Positions 23,608-33,363 are shown, counted from the first letter of the stretch. The stretch: 62,090 nt of DNA from Actinokineospora sp. NBRC 105648 (GCF_030269645.1 NZ_BSTR01000046.1:1-62090); one strand, 5' to 3'. Notes: generated from the sequence alone by a model not told the origin. A program made the numbers and translations.

Positions 23608-24180
23608 CTATGTGGACAGTCGAGTCAGGACACTGCCGGCCACGGTCTTGAGCTGGTCGCACAACGTGGCCGCCGGGACGGGGGTGGCCGCCTTGTCCGG
23701 GTACTTGGTCAAGGTGACGCCCGCGCCATCGCTGGTGGCGAGCAGGATCGAGCACCCCGAGCGACCGTCGGCGTGCTCGGCCACGGTGACGGCCGGCACG
23801 CCCTGCAGGTAGTACTCCTCGTGCACCTCGTGGCTCTCGGAGTCGTCTGCGTAGAAGGCGACGAGCGGTGACCGGTCGATGTCGAGGCTGATGCGGACGA
23901 TGCCGAGGTCGGGGTCGGACGACTGCCAGTGGCACGACTTCCTCGTGCTGACAGCGCTGCCGCTGTCGGCGGGGAACCCGAGAACCTGCAGGTCGGCGTC
24001 CTGTACGAGTGAGCACGGGTTGGCCAGGTACGCCTGCAGGCTGACCGGTCGGGTCACCGGGGGCGGGGTTCGGCTGGTCGGCGGCGCGCTGGTGTCCGGC
24101 GGTGTGGTGACCGGCGGCGGCGCCGGGGTGGAACAGGCCGCGAGCGCCGTGAACAGCACTGCCGCCAGTAGGACGCGCAT
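23608..24180 (-). CDS. Secreted lipoprotein, DUF3558-like
   Basis: The 190-residue protein has a lipoprotein signal: MRVLLAAVLFTALAACS, with the lipobox cysteine in LAAC at about residue 16. A Pro/Thr linker follows, then a domain with NPCSLV, CHWQSSDPD and GCSILLAT. The layout and paired cysteines match the actinobacterial DUF3558 family of cell-envelope lipoproteins of unknown role. It is transcribed away from the subtilisin gene with a 265-base spacer and its end faces the Sir2 gene. Confidence 0.8.
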   Translation of the reverse strand: MRVLLAAVLFTALAACSTPAPPPVTTPPDTSAPPTSRTPPPVTRPVSLQAYLANPCSLVQDADLQVLGFPADSGSAVSTRKSCHWQSSDPDLGIVRISLDIDRSPLVAFYADDSESHEVHEEYYLQGVPAVTVAEHADGRSGCSILLATSDGAGVTLTKYPDKAATPVPAATLCDQLKTVAGSVLTRLST

Positions 24181-24445
24181 GACTCCCCCATCGAATTCCC
24201 GCCGGTCTGGCCATCGCTTTCCCGGCAATAGCGTGAAATGATGATAGCGAGCCCCTATGCGCCTTCCGCCGCGCGGTCCCGGTTGTCCTTCGTGGCTCTC
24301 CCAGGCCATCGCATTGTGCTGAATGGTTGTTCCTCGCCGGTCACCGCTGGTATTTCCCGCGTGGTCGCGCGACGGTCTCGGTCCCTGCCTCTCCCGGTCG
24401 TCGGAATACCACGGCCGGGGAGCACCTGCATCGAGGAGACCGTTG
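24181..24445. promoter_or_regulatory. Divergent spacer between lipoprotein and subtilisin genes
   Basis: This 265-base gap lies between two outward-facing secreted-protein genes and must hold both promoters. It contains a locally AT-richer patch near 24225-24250 (AATAGCGTGAAATGATGATA) that could provide -10 boxes. GAGGAG before the ATG at 24446 is the subtilisin ribosome binding site. No clear operator was seen. Confidence 0.35.
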
Positions 24446-26638
24446 ATGAGACGAGATCGCGCGAGGGGACTGTTGCCGGTCCTGATCGCCGCCGCGCTGG
24501 CGGTGGGTGTCGCTGTGCCCGCCGACGCGGCTGAGGGCGCCGTGTTCGGTGCCGATCGGGTGGACGCCATCGCGGGCAGCTACATCGTGCTGGTGCGCGA
24601 CGAGGTGGCCGCTCGGTCCGCTGTCGCCGCCACCGCCGACCGGCTGACCGGCACCTACGGCGGGACGGTGACGGTGGCCTGGCGGCACGCCGTGCACGGG
24701 TTCGCCGCGAGGATGACCGCCACCCAGGCCCGCAGGCTCGCCGCCGACCCCGCGGTGGCGTCGGTCGAGCAGGACGCGGTGGCCAGGATCGCCGGGGAGC
24801 AGCCGAACCCGCCGAACTGGGGGCTGGACCGGGTCGACCAGCGGGCGCTCCCGTTGGACGCCAAGTACGGCTACGGCACCACGGCGTCGAACGTCACCGC
24901 CTACGTGATCGACACCGGGGTGCGGGTCACGCACAGCACGTTCGAGGGGCGGGCGGTCTGGGGGACGAACACCCTCGACACCAACAACACCGACTGCCAC
25001 GGCCACGGCACGCACGTCGGCGGGATCATCGGTGGCAAGGACTCCGGGCTGGCCAAGGGGGTCAAGGTCGTCGCGGTGAAGGTGTTGGGGTGCTCGGGTT
25101 CCGGGTCCAACAGCAGCGTGATCAGCGGCATCGACTGGGTCACCAGGAACGCGGTCAAGCCCGCGGTGGCGAACATGAGCCTGACGAGCAGTGCCGACCC
25201 GGCGATGGACACCGCGGTGCGCAACTCCATCGCCTCCGGGGTGACCTACGCGCTCGCCTCGGCCAACGACAACAAGGACGCGTGCAACAGCTCCCCCGCG
25301 CGCGTGGCCGAGGGCATCACCGCCAACGCGGTGGACAAGAACGACGCGCGGGCCTCGTTCTCCAACTTCGGCCCCTGCACGGACATCTTCGCGCCCGGCG
25401 TCGGGATCGTGTCGTCGTGGAAGGACAACGACAACGCGGTCTTCTCGGCAAGCGGCACGTCGATGGCCGCCCCGCACGTGGCGGGTGCGGCGGCGCTGTG
25501 GCTGGGTACGCACCCGGCCGACACGCCCGCTCAGGTCGGCGCGGGCATCCTGGCCGCGGCCACCCCGGACAAGGTGACCAACCCGGGGACGGGATCGCCG
25601 AACCGGCTGCTCTACGTCGATCCCAGCACGCGGCCGCAGCAGTTGACCTTGCCCAGTCCCGGCGACCAGACCGGCACCGTCGGCCGACCGGCATCGGCGA
25701 GGCTGACCGCCGTCGGCGGCACCGGCCCGTTCAGCTGGTCCGCGACCGGCCTGCCCGCAGGCGTCGAACTCGCGCCGAGCACGACCGACACGATCACCGC
25801 CACGGGCACACCCACGACGGCAGGACCCAACAACGTGGCGGTCACCGTCACCGACGCCAAGGGTGCGACCGCCCAGGCGAGCTTCACCTGGACGATCGCC
25901 GAGGCGGGCGGGCTCACCCTGGCCAACCCCGGCGACCAGGCGGGCGAGGTCGGCGTCGAGAGCGGCGTCAAGCTCGTCGCGGGCGGCGGCACCCGGCCGC
26001 ACACCTGGTCCGCGACGGGACTGCCCGCGGGCATCACCACCGGGCCGGACGACAACGGCGTGGTCGTCCTGTCCGGTGTCCCCACGGCGGCGGGCACCTC
26101 GACCGTGGTGGTCACCGTGCGGGACAGCGCCGGGGCGAGCGCGTCGACCACCTTCCGCTGGGTGATCACCGATGGGGGCACCTGCCCGCCCGCGCAGAAG
26201 GTGGTCAACCCGGGGTTCGAGTCCGGGACCACCGGGTGGGCGTCCTCGCCGTCGGTGATCGGCCAGACGGCCAACGGCAAGCCCGCGCACACCGGGACGT
26301 GGCGCGCGTGGCTGGGCGGTTGGGGTCGGGCGCACACCAGCACGCTGAGCCAGACGGTGGCGATTCCGGCGGGCTGTTCCCGTTACCAGCTCTCGATCTG
26401 GCTGCGCGTGGACACCGCCGAGCGCGAGGCGAAGGCGTACGACCGGCTCACGGTCAGTGCGGGCGCCAAGACGCTGGCGACCTTCTCCAACCTCGACGCC
26501 GCGAGCGGGTACCGACAGCTCACCTACGACCTGGCCGAGTTCGCGGGCCAGTCGGTGGCGGTGCGGTTCACCGGGCTGGAGGACAGCGCCCTGCAGACGT
26601 CGTTCGCCCTCGACGACGTCACGCTCACCGTGGGGTGA
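24446..26638 (+). CDS. Secreted subtilisin-family (S8) serine protease with Ig-like repeats
   Basis: The 730-residue preproprotein starts with a signal peptide ([20 protein letters not shown] up to ADAAEG), followed by an inhibitor-I9 propeptide ([13 protein letters not shown] to VASVEQDA). The peptidase domain is proteinase K-like, with Asp156 in VIDTGV, His187 in GHGTHVGG and Ser339 in GTSMAAPH. After it come two Ig-like repeats of about 85 residues, each starting with a P/N-GDQ-x-G-x-V/E-G motif and containing [11 protein letters not shown] or [13 protein letters not shown]-terminal jelly-roll-like domain begins [16 protein letters not shown]. The protein is exported and probably self-processed. 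ATG at 24446; it is the only gene of its unit and is followed by a strong hairpin. Confidence 0.95.
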   Translation: MRRDRARGLLPVLIAAALAVGVAVPADAAEGAVFGADRVDAIAGSYIVLVRDEVAARSAVAATADRLTGTYGGTVTVAWRHAVHGFAARMTATQARRLAADPAVASVEQDAVARIAGEQPNPPNWGLDRVDQRALPLDAKYGYGTTASNVTAYVIDTGVRVTHSTFEGRAVWGTNTLDTNNTDCHGHGTHVGGIIGGKDSGLAKGVKVVAVKVLGCSGSGSNSSVISGIDWVTRNAVKPAVANMSLTSSADPAMDTAVRNSIASGVTYALASANDNKDACNSSPARVAEGITANAVDKNDARASFSNFGPCTDIFAPGVGIVSSWKDNDNAVFSASGTSMAAPHVAGAAALWLGTHPADTPAQVGAGILAAATPDKVTNPGTGSPNRLLYVDPSTRPQQLTLPSPGDQTGTVGRPASARLTAVGGTGPFSWSATGLPAGVELAPSTTDTITATGTPTTAGPNNVAVTVTDAKGATAQASFTWTIAEAGGLTLANPGDQAGEVGVESGVKLVAGGGTRPHTWSATGLPAGITTGPDDNGVVVLSGVPTAAGTSTVVVTVRDSAGASASTTFRWVITDGGTCPPAQKVVNPGFESGTTGWASSPSVIGQTANGKPAHTGTWRAWLGGWGRAHTSTLSQTVAIPAGCSRYQLSIWLRVDTAEREAKAYDRLTVSAGAKTLATFSNLDAASGYRQLTYDLAEFAGQSVAVRFTGLEDSALQTSFALDDVTLTVG

Positions 26639-26653
26639 CCGGTCCTCCCGGTG

Positions 26654-26689
26654 CGGCCGTGGGCGGCGGATCCCCGCCACCCACGGCCG
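26654..26689 (+). terminator. Hairpin between subtilisin and LysR genes
   Basis: Sixteen-base arms CGGCCGTGGGCGGCGG and CCGCCACCCACGGCCG pair with one mismatch around a four-base loop. It starts 16 bases after the subtilisin stop and ends 11 bases before the LysR ATG, so it also occupies the LysR upstream region. Confidence 0.75.
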
Positions 26690-26700
26690 TAGCCCGTAAC

Positions 26701-27651
26701 ATGGCCCGGGTGGATCTAGAGGTGCGGCACCTGCGGGTCTTGGTCGCCGTCGCCGACCAGGGCAGCATCACCAAGGCGGCAGCGCTGCTCGGTCTGTCCC
26801 AACCGTCGCTGACCGCGCAGGTCCAACGCATCGAGCGCACCATGGGCGAGGCGGTGTTCGTGCGCAGCCGGGCCGGGGTGGTGACCACCCCGTACGGCCG
26901 GGGCCTGATCACCCGGGCCCGCACGGTGTTGCGCGAGATGGACGACCTGCTGGTCAGCTCGCTGCCCGCGCCCCGCGACGAGATCGTCCTCGGCGACGCG
27001 GGCCTGCTGCTCTCGGCGGTGGTGCCCCGGCTGGAGCGCGAGCTCCCCGCCGGGTTCGCGGTGCGCGCGCACATCGACCCGGCCGCCTCCGCGCTGGTCG
27101 CCATGCTGCGCACCGGCAGGTTGGACGCGGCGATCGTCAGCGACGTGATCGACTTCGAGACCCCGGTCGGCCCCGGGGTCGACCGGGTGACCGTGGTGCC
27201 GCTGGAGCCGGTGTTCGTCGCGGTGTCCGAGCGGCACCCGCTTGCCCGGCGCCCGGTGATCGACCTGGCCGACCTGGCGGACGAGTCGTGGATCGTCAAC
27301 CCGCACGACAACCCCGGCTGGCTGGCGTCGCTGCGGGCGGCCTGCGCCCGGCTGGGGTTCGAGCCCAAGGTCGCCTTCGAGAGCAGCCACATGGCGGGCG
27401 CGCGGGCATTCGTCGGCACCGGCCGGTGCGTGGCCATCGCCGACCCGCTGTCGGTCGAGGGCATGGGCGTCGCCTTCCGCCCCCTCGTCGGCGACCCGGT
27501 GCGCGGCCGGATCGACCTGGCCTGGGTGCAGCCGTGCCCGGTGCCGCCCGAACTGCTCCGCTCGGTGATCACCGAGGAGTACCGCCGGATGGTGGGCCGC
27601 AGCGACAGCTACCAGCGGTGGTGGACCGAACGCGGCCTGGTCCTGGCGTAG
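26701..27651 (+). CDS. LysR-family transcriptional regulator
   Basis: The 316-residue protein has the LysR N-terminal winged helix: VRHLRVLVAVADQGSITKAA, then LGLSQPSLTAQVQRIERTMG and VFVRSRAGVVTTPYGRGL. The effector domain contains DEIVLGDAGLLLSAVVPRLE and RTGRLDAAIVSDVIDFETPV. It lies 38 bases upstream of the gamma-glutamyltranspeptidase gene in the same direction, so the two may be co-transcribed or the regulator may control that gene. The usual LysR divergent arrangement is not present. The N-terminal MARVDLEVRHLRV is typical of actinobacterial members. ATG at 26701 lies 62 bases after the subtilisin stop. Confidence 0.93.
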   Translation: MARVDLEVRHLRVLVAVADQGSITKAAALLGLSQPSLTAQVQRIERTMGEAVFVRSRAGVVTTPYGRGLITRARTVLREMDDLLVSSLPAPRDEIVLGDAGLLLSAVVPRLERELPAGFAVRAHIDPAASALVAMLRTGRLDAAIVSDVIDFETPVGPGVDRVTVVPLEPVFVAVSERHPLARRPVIDLADLADESWIVNPHDNPGWLASLRAACARLGFEPKVAFESSHMAGARAFVGTGRCVAIADPLSVEGMGVAFRPLVGDPVRGRIDLAWVQPCPVPPELLRSVITEEYRRMVGRSDSYQRWWTERGLVLA

Positions 27652-27689
27652 CCCCGCGATCCGGGCCGCCGCACACCCGAGAGGAACGC

Positions 27690-29468
27690 ATGACCTTCAC
27701 GACCCGCCCCACCCTGCGCGGCACCTTCGGCATGGTCTCCTCGACGCACTGGCTGGCGTCCCAGTCAGCCATGCGGATGCTCGAGCGCGGCGGCAACGCC
27801 TTCGACGCCGCGGTCGCCGCCGGGTTTGTGCTGCTCGTGGTAGAGCCGCACCTCAACGGCCCGGGCGGCGAGGTACCCGCGATCATCGCGACGGCGGCCG
27901 ACCCGCGCCCGGTAGTGCTCGCAGGCCAGGGCCCCGCACCTGCGGGCGCGACCCCAGAGCACTACACGGACCTGGGGATGGAGCTGATCCCGGGCAGCGG
28001 ACCACTCGCGGCGGCGGTGCCCGGCGCGGTCGACGCGTGGCTGCTCCTGCTGCGTGACCACGGCACCCTGACCCTCGCGGAGGTCCTCGAACCGGCCATC
28101 GACTACGCGGGCGCGGGCCACCCGTTGACGGCAGCGGTGAGCTCGACGGTCTCGACCGTACGAGACCTGTTCGTCGAGGACTGGGTCACCTCCGCCGAAC
28201 TGTGGCTGCCCGGCGGACAACCCCCCGCCCCCGGCGCGCTGTTCCCCAACCCCGCGTACGCGCGAACCTTGCGCAGACTCGCCGACGAGAGCGAACACAC
28301 CGACCGCGAGACCGGGATCGACACCGCCCGCAAGGCCTGGCGCGAGGGATTCGTCGCAGAGGCGGTCGACGCCTTCGCCCGACGCCCCTTCCGCGACTCC
28401 AGCGGCGGCAGGCACCCAGGCGTACTGACCGGCGCGGACATGGCGGCCTACTCGGCCACCTGGGAATCACCGGTCACCCTGGACTGGCACGGCCACACGA
28501 TCGCCAAGGTCGGCCCGTGGAGCCAGGGCCCGGCACTCCTGCAAACCCTCACCGTGCTCGACGCGCTGGACGACCCCACCGCCCTGGACCCCTCCACCGC
28601 CCGCGGCACACACGCCATAGCCGAGGCGATGAAACTGGCCTTCGCCGACCGCGAGGCCTGGTACGGCGACCACCCCGACGTCCCACTGACCACCTTGCTC
28701 TCGGCCGCTTACGCCGCCGAACGAGCCACCCTGATCACCGACAGCGCGAGCGGTGAGATCCGCCCGGGCACCCCCGACGGCCGCACCCCCCGACTCGCCG
28801 AATACCTGACCCGCCAACACCGAGCGGCACCGGCCGACCCCACCACCGGCGAACCGACAGTCCGCGCCAACGGCACCACCCGAGGCGACACCTGCCACCT
28901 CGACGTCGTGGACCGCTGGGGCAACATGATCTCCGCAACCCCCAGCGGCGGTTGGCTGCAGAGTTCCCCGGTCATCCCGGAACTCGGCTTCCCCCTAGGC
29001 AGCAGACTCCAGATGTGCTGGTTGGAACCCAACCTGCCGAACAGCCTGCGCCCCGGCACCCGCCCACGCAGCACCCTCACCCCGACCATGGTGCACCGCG
29101 CAGGCATGCCGGTCCTCGCCTGCGGATCACCGGGCGGCGACCAACAGGAACAGTGGCAACTGCTGTTCCTGCTGCGCCACCTGATCGGCGGACAGGACCT
29201 CCAGACCGCGATCGACGCGCCGACCTGGCACACCACCAGCCTGCCGAACTCCTTCTACCCCCGCGACATCGAACCGAGGGTGCTGGTCGTGGAGGACCGG
29301 ATGGACCCGGACGTGCTCGCCCAACTGGAAGCCCAGGGCCACCTGATCCGCCGCTCAGGCCCGTGGACCCTGGGCCGGATGTGCGCCGTGACCCGAGACC
29401 CCGACACCGGCATCCTGGCCAGCGCCGCCAACCCACGCGGCATGCAGGGCTACGCAACCGGCCGCTGA
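27690..29468 (+). CDS. Gamma-glutamyltranspeptidase family protein
   Basis: The 592-residue Ntn-hydrolase begins with GMVSSTHWLASQSAMRMLER and GGNAFDAAVAAGFVLLVVEP, typical of the family. The self-cleavage and nucleophile threonine is probably Thr401 in RGDTCHLDVVDRWGN. CGSPGGDQQEQWQLLFLLRH forms the oxyanion and substrate-binding part. No signal peptide is visible, unlike many gamma-glutamyltranspeptidases, so it may be cytosolic. Known members split gamma-glutamyl bonds of glutathione or acylases; actinobacteria make mycothiol instead, so an amidase role is possible. ATG follows GAGAGGAACG. It is preceded closely by the LysR gene and followed by palindromic repeats. Confidence 0.9.
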   Translation: MTFTTRPTLRGTFGMVSSTHWLASQSAMRMLERGGNAFDAAVAAGFVLLVVEPHLNGPGGEVPAIIATAADPRPVVLAGQGPAPAGATPEHYTDLGMELIPGSGPLAAAVPGAVDAWLLLLRDHGTLTLAEVLEPAIDYAGAGHPLTAAVSSTVSTVRDLFVEDWVTSAELWLPGGQPPAPGALFPNPAYARTLRRLADESEHTDRETGIDTARKAWREGFVAEAVDAFARRPFRDSSGGRHPGVLTGADMAAYSATWESPVTLDWHGHTIAKVGPWSQGPALLQTLTVLDALDDPTALDPSTARGTHAIAEAMKLAFADREAWYGDHPDVPLTTLLSAAYAAERATLITDSASGEIRPGTPDGRTPRLAEYLTRQHRAAPADPTTGEPTVRANGTTRGDTCHLDVVDRWGNMISATPSGGWLQSSPVIPELGFPLGSRLQMCWLEPNLPNSLRPGTRPRSTLTPTMVHRAGMPVLACGSPGGDQQEQWQLLFLLRHLIGGQDLQTAIDAPTWHTTSLPNSFYPRDIEPRVLVVEDRMDPDVLAQLEAQGHLIRRSGPWTLGRMCAVTRDPDTGILASAANPRGMQGYATGR

Positions 29469-29645
29469 CCAGGCAAGCAGACAGGCAACGAAACCGCAGG
29501 TCCACTAAGGACACAACCGCTGCGATCCCACAGAACATCGTGCAAGCTCAAGCAACCACCGCACCCGCGCTGCCCACACACAGCCCCAAACACACCCAGA
29601 CATCCCAACCGCACCACCCCCCAACCGCACCCGGGCAACCGTCCT
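29469..29645. other. Gene-free spacer after the transpeptidase gene
   Basis: C/A-rich low-complexity sequence (CCCACACACAGCCCC, CACACCCAGACATCCCAACC). It leads into the B-side flank of E6. No gene or clear hairpin was seen. Confidence 0.4.
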
Positions 29646-29788
29646 GCTCGATGGGGTGGTGTGGCTTTGTTTGGGGAGAAAAGAGGCGCTAGCCTGGCCC
29701 AGGCGGTGGGTGTCCCTTTCCCACCCGCTCTACCCACTGCGCCTCTTTTCTTAGGGGCCCCAAACAAAGCCACACCACCCCATCGAGC
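29646..29788 (+). repeat. Palindromic element E6 (about 143 bp), second subfamily
   Basis: The outer 31-bp arms are perfectly complementary: the left starts GCTCGATGGGGTGGTGTGGC and the right ends CCACACCACCCCATCGAGC. The B arm is on the left (GGGGAGAAAAGAGGCGCTAG) and the A arm on the right (its complement has GGGGCCCCTAAGAAAAGAGG). The loop region holds TAGCCTGG in place of the CTAAACTTG of the other subfamily. It is an intact paralogue of the site split by the insertion sequence in E7. Confidence 0.88.
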
Positions 29789-29926
29789 CCACCGCACTAA
29801 CCCCCGCACCCACGGCCCGCAGGCCGCGGTTCGCGGGAAGCCCCGCAGTCGCGGGAAACCCCGGGCGGGGCGGGAAACCCTGCGCGTCAAGGCAAACCCC
29901 GGCGGGGCGAGCGGCTGGGCAGGTGT
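29789..29926. other. Spacer between E6 and E7 with GCGGGAAACCCCG repeats
   Basis: This segment holds degenerate direct repeats of GCGGGAAACCCCG (GCGGGAAGCCCCG, GCGGGAAACCCCGG, GCGGGAAACCCTGCG). No gene was seen. Confidence 0.5.
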
Positions 29927-29969
29927 GCTCGATGCGGTGGATTGGCTTTGTTCGGGGCCCCTAAGAAAA

Positions 29970-31378
29970 GGCTCTTCGTAGTGATGTGTGGGTGGTGGTT
30001 TCAGGTAGCGGAGGGGCACGCCGTTGCTGGGTCTAGGTTTCTGGACTGTCGAGGAACAGAAACTGGTAGACGGGGAACGGCGTGCCCTCAATCAGGATAT
30101 GGGGTCGGCTGCTGGGTGTGGATCCGGCTGTCGTGGAGACGGTCGGGTTCGATGAGGCCGAGCAGGTTGTGGTGGTCGGGGTGCGGGTCCGGCGGCGGGA
30201 TCGCGCCCGGTGCGGGGGTGTGCTCGCGGCGGTGTCCGGGCTATGACGCCGGTCGGGGGCGGCGGCGGTGGCGTGCGTTGGACCTGGGAACGGTGCGGGC
30301 CTTTGTCGAGGCCGATGTGCCTCGGGTGCGGTGTCGGGTGCACGGGGTCGTGGTCGCCGCGGTGCCCTGGGCGCGGCATGGTGCCGGTCACACGCGTGCT
30401 TTCGACGACACGGTCGCCTGGTTGGCGACCACGACGTCGAGATCCGCGGTGGGGCGGTTGATGCGGATCGCCTGGGCGACAGTCGGGGCGATCCTGTCCC
30501 GGGTCCGGTCCGATGTCGACGCGCGGGTGGATCGAATGGCCGGGTTGCGCAGGATCGGGATCGACGAGATCAGCTACAAACGCAACCACAAGTACCTGAC
30601 AGTGGTGGTGGATCACGACACCGGGTGGTTGGTGTGGGCGGCGGCGGGCAACGACAAACCGACCCTGGCCGGGTTCTTCGCGCTGCTCGGACCCGAACGA
30701 TGCGCGCGGATCACGCATGTCTCAGCGGACGGGGCCGCGTGGATCGCCCGCACCGTCGAGCGGTACTGCCCGGACGCGATCCGCTGCGCCGATCCTTTCC
30801 ACGTCGTCAAGTGGGCCACCGACGCCCTGGACCAGGTCCGGCGCCAGGTGTGGAACACCGCCCGCGGCCAACCCGGCGGCACCCGGAGAGACCGGCGTGG
30901 CCGCCAAGCCTCGGCCGGTGCCGCGCAAGGCATGAAACGTGCGCGGTGGGCGTTGTGGAAGAACCCCGAGAACCTCACCGACAACCAGCGCCACAAACTC
31001 GCCTGGATCGCCAAGACCGATCCCCGTCTCCACCGCGCCTACCTACTCAAGGAAGGGCTCCGGCACGTCTTCACCGTCGGTGGCGAAGCGGGCAAAGACG
31101 TTCTGCAACGGTGGCTGGCCTGGGCCAGACGATGTCGCATACCCGAGTTCGTGAAGCTCGCCCGCACCATCCGATCCGAACTGCCGGCGATCCACGCAAG
31201 CCTGGAGCACGGCCTGTCCAACGCGCTGATCGAGTCGACCAACACCAAGATCCGGCTGCTCACCCGCCTGGCCTTCGGATTCAAACATCCCGACGCCCTG
31301 ATCTCCCTCGCGCTCCTGGCCCTAGGCGGATACCGCCCCGAACTACCCGACCGCACCCACACATAGCTCACAAGAGCC
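29970..31378 (+). mobile_element. ISL3-family insertion sequence (1409 bp)
   Basis: The ends are inverted repeats: GGCTCTTCGTAGTGATGTGT on the left and, on the opposite strand, GGCTCTTGTGAGCTATGTGT on the right (15 of 20 matching). TAAGAAAA is duplicated at 29962-29969 and 31379-31386, and the 8-bp duplication is typical of ISL3. The target lies in the A arm of E7, and E6 shows the same site uninterrupted. The element carries a single transposase gene with a frameshift. Confidence 0.93.
30082..31366 (+). pseudogene. ISL3-family transposase, frameshifted near 30214
   Basis: The family-like N-terminus begins with GTG at 30082 (RLLGVDPAVVETVGFDEAEQ) and then changes frame at a run of five G (30214-30218). 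Reading with four G would give a C-G-V-C zinc finger joined to SRRCPGYDAGRGRRRWRALD in the second frame. From there the frame is open to 31366. It contains GIDEISYKRNHKYLTVVVDH (first acidic residues), THVSADGAAW, ADPFHVVKWA and the conserved C-terminal SNALIESTNTKIRLLTRLAF with the catalytic Glu. With the extra base removed the protein would be 427 residues. It may be a decayed gene, a programmed shift on the G-run or a sequencing error. Confidence 0.8.
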
Positions 31379-31485
31379 TAAGAAAAGAGGCGCCGGGGTG
31401 AAGCGGGTGGGAAAGGGATCACCCACGCCGGAGCCAGGCTAGCGCCTCTTTTCTCCCCGAACAAAGCCAATCCACCGCATCGAGC

Positions 31486-31721
31486 AGTTGGCACCTCGGG
31501 TGCGGTCCGATGGCACTCACCACAAGGCCCGGCCCGGCCCAGTTGGGCCCAGCCCAGCCAGCCCAGCCCGGCTCAGCCGGGCCAGCTCAGCCGGGCCAGC
31601 TCAGCCGGGCCAGCTCAGCCGGGCCAAGCCCGGCCCGGCTCATCGCAGCCAGACCCATCCCACCCAGCCCAGCACAAAAGCAGATGAGCGCCCAGCATCC
31701 ACTTGCTACCGTCATCCGACG
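31486..31721 (+). repeat. Gene-free leader with four perfect 14-bp tandem repeats
   Basis: At 31571-31626, GCTCAGCCGGGCCA is repeated four times without change, with further degenerate CCCAGCCCAGC units before it. GCCCGGCCCGGCTC just after the array is complementary to each unit, so alternative RNA hairpins are possible. The array lies 95 bases before the ABC-F start, within its likely leader. Confidence 0.8.
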
Positions 31722-33305
31722 ATGCCCTCCATAACCACCACCAACCTCACCTTCACCTGGCCAGACGACACCCCCGTCCTGGCCGACCTCTCCTGCACCA
31801 TCCCCACCGGCAGGACCGGCCTGGTCGCCCCCAACGGCGCGGGCAAGAGCACCCTGCTCAAGCTCATCGCCGGTGACCTGCGCCCGACCAGCGGCACCAT
31901 CACCACCGACGGCCAACTCGGGTACCTCCCGCAGGACCTGCCGTTCGCCGGTGCGCTGACCGTGGCCGAGGTGCTGGGGATCGCCGAGGTGCTGCGCGCG
32001 CTGGCCGCCGTGGAGTCCGGTGACGCGAGCGAGGAGCACTTCACCACCATCGGCACCGACTGGGACGTCGAGGAGCGGACCGGTGCCCAGCTGGACCGGC
32101 TCGGGCTCGGTGGGCTCGCTCTCACCCGCACGCTGGACACCCTCAGCGGTGGGCAGGTCGTGTCGCTCGGCCTGGCCGCGCAGCTGCTGCGGCGCCCGGA
32201 GGTACTGCTGCTCGACGAGCCGACCAACAACCTCGACCTCGACGCGCGCAAGCGGCTGCACGACGTGCTGGCCGAGTGGACCGGGTGCCTGCTGGTGGTG
32301 AGCCACGACCGCGCGTTGCTCGACCGGATGGACCGCATCGCCGAGCTCGACCGCGGTGAGCTGCGCTTCTACGGCGGCAACTTCACCGCCTACGAGGAGT
32401 CGGTGCGGGCCGCCCAGGACGTGGCGGAGCGGAACGTGCGCAACGCCGAACAGGACGTCAAGCGGGAGAAGCGCGAACAGCAGCAGGCACGTGAGCGGTC
32501 GGCGCGCCGAGCCGGCAACGCCGCCCGCAACATCAAGAGCGCGGGTCTGCCCAAGATCGTCGCCGGTGGCCTGAAGCGGCGCGCCCAGGAGTCGGCGGGC
32601 CGGGCCGACGAGACGCACGGAGCCCGCGTCGCCGATGCCCGCTCCCGCCTCGACGAGGCCAGCCGGGCGCTGCGCGACGAGCAGAAGATCGTGCTGGAGC
32701 TGCCCGCGACCACCGTGCCCGCCGGGCGGACCGTGTTCGCCGGGGTCGGTCTGCAAGCCCGGGACCTGTTCGCGGGCAACGGGATCGACCTCGTGATCCG
32801 CGGCCCGGAGCGGATCGCCCTGACCGGGGCCAACGGGTCGGGCAAGTCCACGCTGCTGCGGCTGATCAGGGACACCGGCGGCGCCGCGTACCTGTCGCAA
32901 CGCCTGGACCTGTTGCCGCTGGAGCAGACCGTGGCCGACTGCCTGGCCGAGGCGGCCCCGGGGCTGCCCGCGGCGGAGCGGATGAACCTGCTGGCCCGGT
33001 TCCTGTTCCGCGGTGCCCGCGCCCACCTGCCGATCTCGGCGCTCTCCGGCGGCGAACGGCTGCGGGCCACCCTGGCCTGCGTGCTGTTCGCCGAACCCGC
33101 TCCGCACCTGGTGCTGCTCGACGAGCCGACGAACAACCTGGACCTGCTCAGCGTCAGCCAGCTGGAGGCCGCGCTCACCGCGTACCGGGGCGCGTTCGTC
33201 GTCGTCAGCCACGACGTGCGCTTCCTGGCCAACGTCGGTGTGGACCGGTGGCTGCGGCTCGCCGACGGCGGGCTGCTGGAGACGGGACCGCCCGCGGCGG
33301 ACTGA
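31722..33305 (+). CDS. ABC-F family ATPase (ribosome-associated, resistance type)
   Basis: The 527-residue protein has two ABC ATPase domains in one chain and no membrane segments. Domain 1 has APNGAGKST, LSGGQVVSLGLA and LLLDEPTNNLD. Domain 2 has GANGSGKST, LSGGERLRATLA and LLDEPTNNLD. The charged linker between them (RNVRNAEQDVKREKREQQQA to DEASRALRDEQ) is the P-site tRNA-interaction motif of ABC-F proteins. Such proteins act on the ribosome, either as translation factors or by dislodging antibiotics; actinomycete members of this length are often self-resistance genes (for example the TlrC/OleB/VarM groups). ATG at 31722. The repetitive leader may take part in control. It borders the conflict island but has no visible link to it. 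Confidence 0.92.
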   Translation: MPSITTTNLTFTWPDDTPVLADLSCTIPTGRTGLVAPNGAGKSTLLKLIAGDLRPTSGTITTDGQLGYLPQDLPFAGALTVAEVLGIAEVLRALAAVESGDASEEHFTTIGTDWDVEERTGAQLDRLGLGGLALTRTLDTLSGGQVVSLGLAAQLLRRPEVLLLDEPTNNLDLDARKRLHDVLAEWTGCLLVVSHDRALLDRMDRIAELDRGELRFYGGNFTAYEESVRAAQDVAERNVRNAEQDVKREKREQQQARERSARRAGNAARNIKSAGLPKIVAGGLKRRAQESAGRADETHGARVADARSRLDEASRALRDEQKIVLELPATTVPAGRTVFAGVGLQARDLFAGNGIDLVIRGPERIALTGANGSGKSTLLRLIRDTGGAAYLSQRLDLLPLEQTVADCLAEAAPGLPAAERMNLLARFLFRGARAHLPISALSGGERLRATLACVLFAEPAPHLVLLDEPTNNLDLLSVSQLEAALTAYRGAFVVVSHDVRFLANVGVDRWLRLADGGLLETGPPAAD

Positions 33306-33363
33306 GCCGCACTCCTGACAGAAGCTGGTCATTCTGCGACGTCACCGGGGATTCCGGTCCCGG

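Larger units (their letters stand above)
29927..31485 (+). repeat. Palindromic element E7, interrupted by an ISL3-family insertion
   Basis: The left arm starts GCTCGATGCGGTGGATTGGC at 29927 and the perfectly matching 31-bp right arm ends at 31485. Removing 29970-31378 and one 8-bp duplicate restores an element of 142 bp. Compared with E6 the arms differ at four positions, and each difference is matched by the complementary change in the other arm. Confidence 0.85.

Noticed and set aside
31571..31626. Possible CRISPR or iteron-type origin
   Set aside because: Four contiguous 14-bp repeats have no spacers, and no replication or partition gene is nearby.
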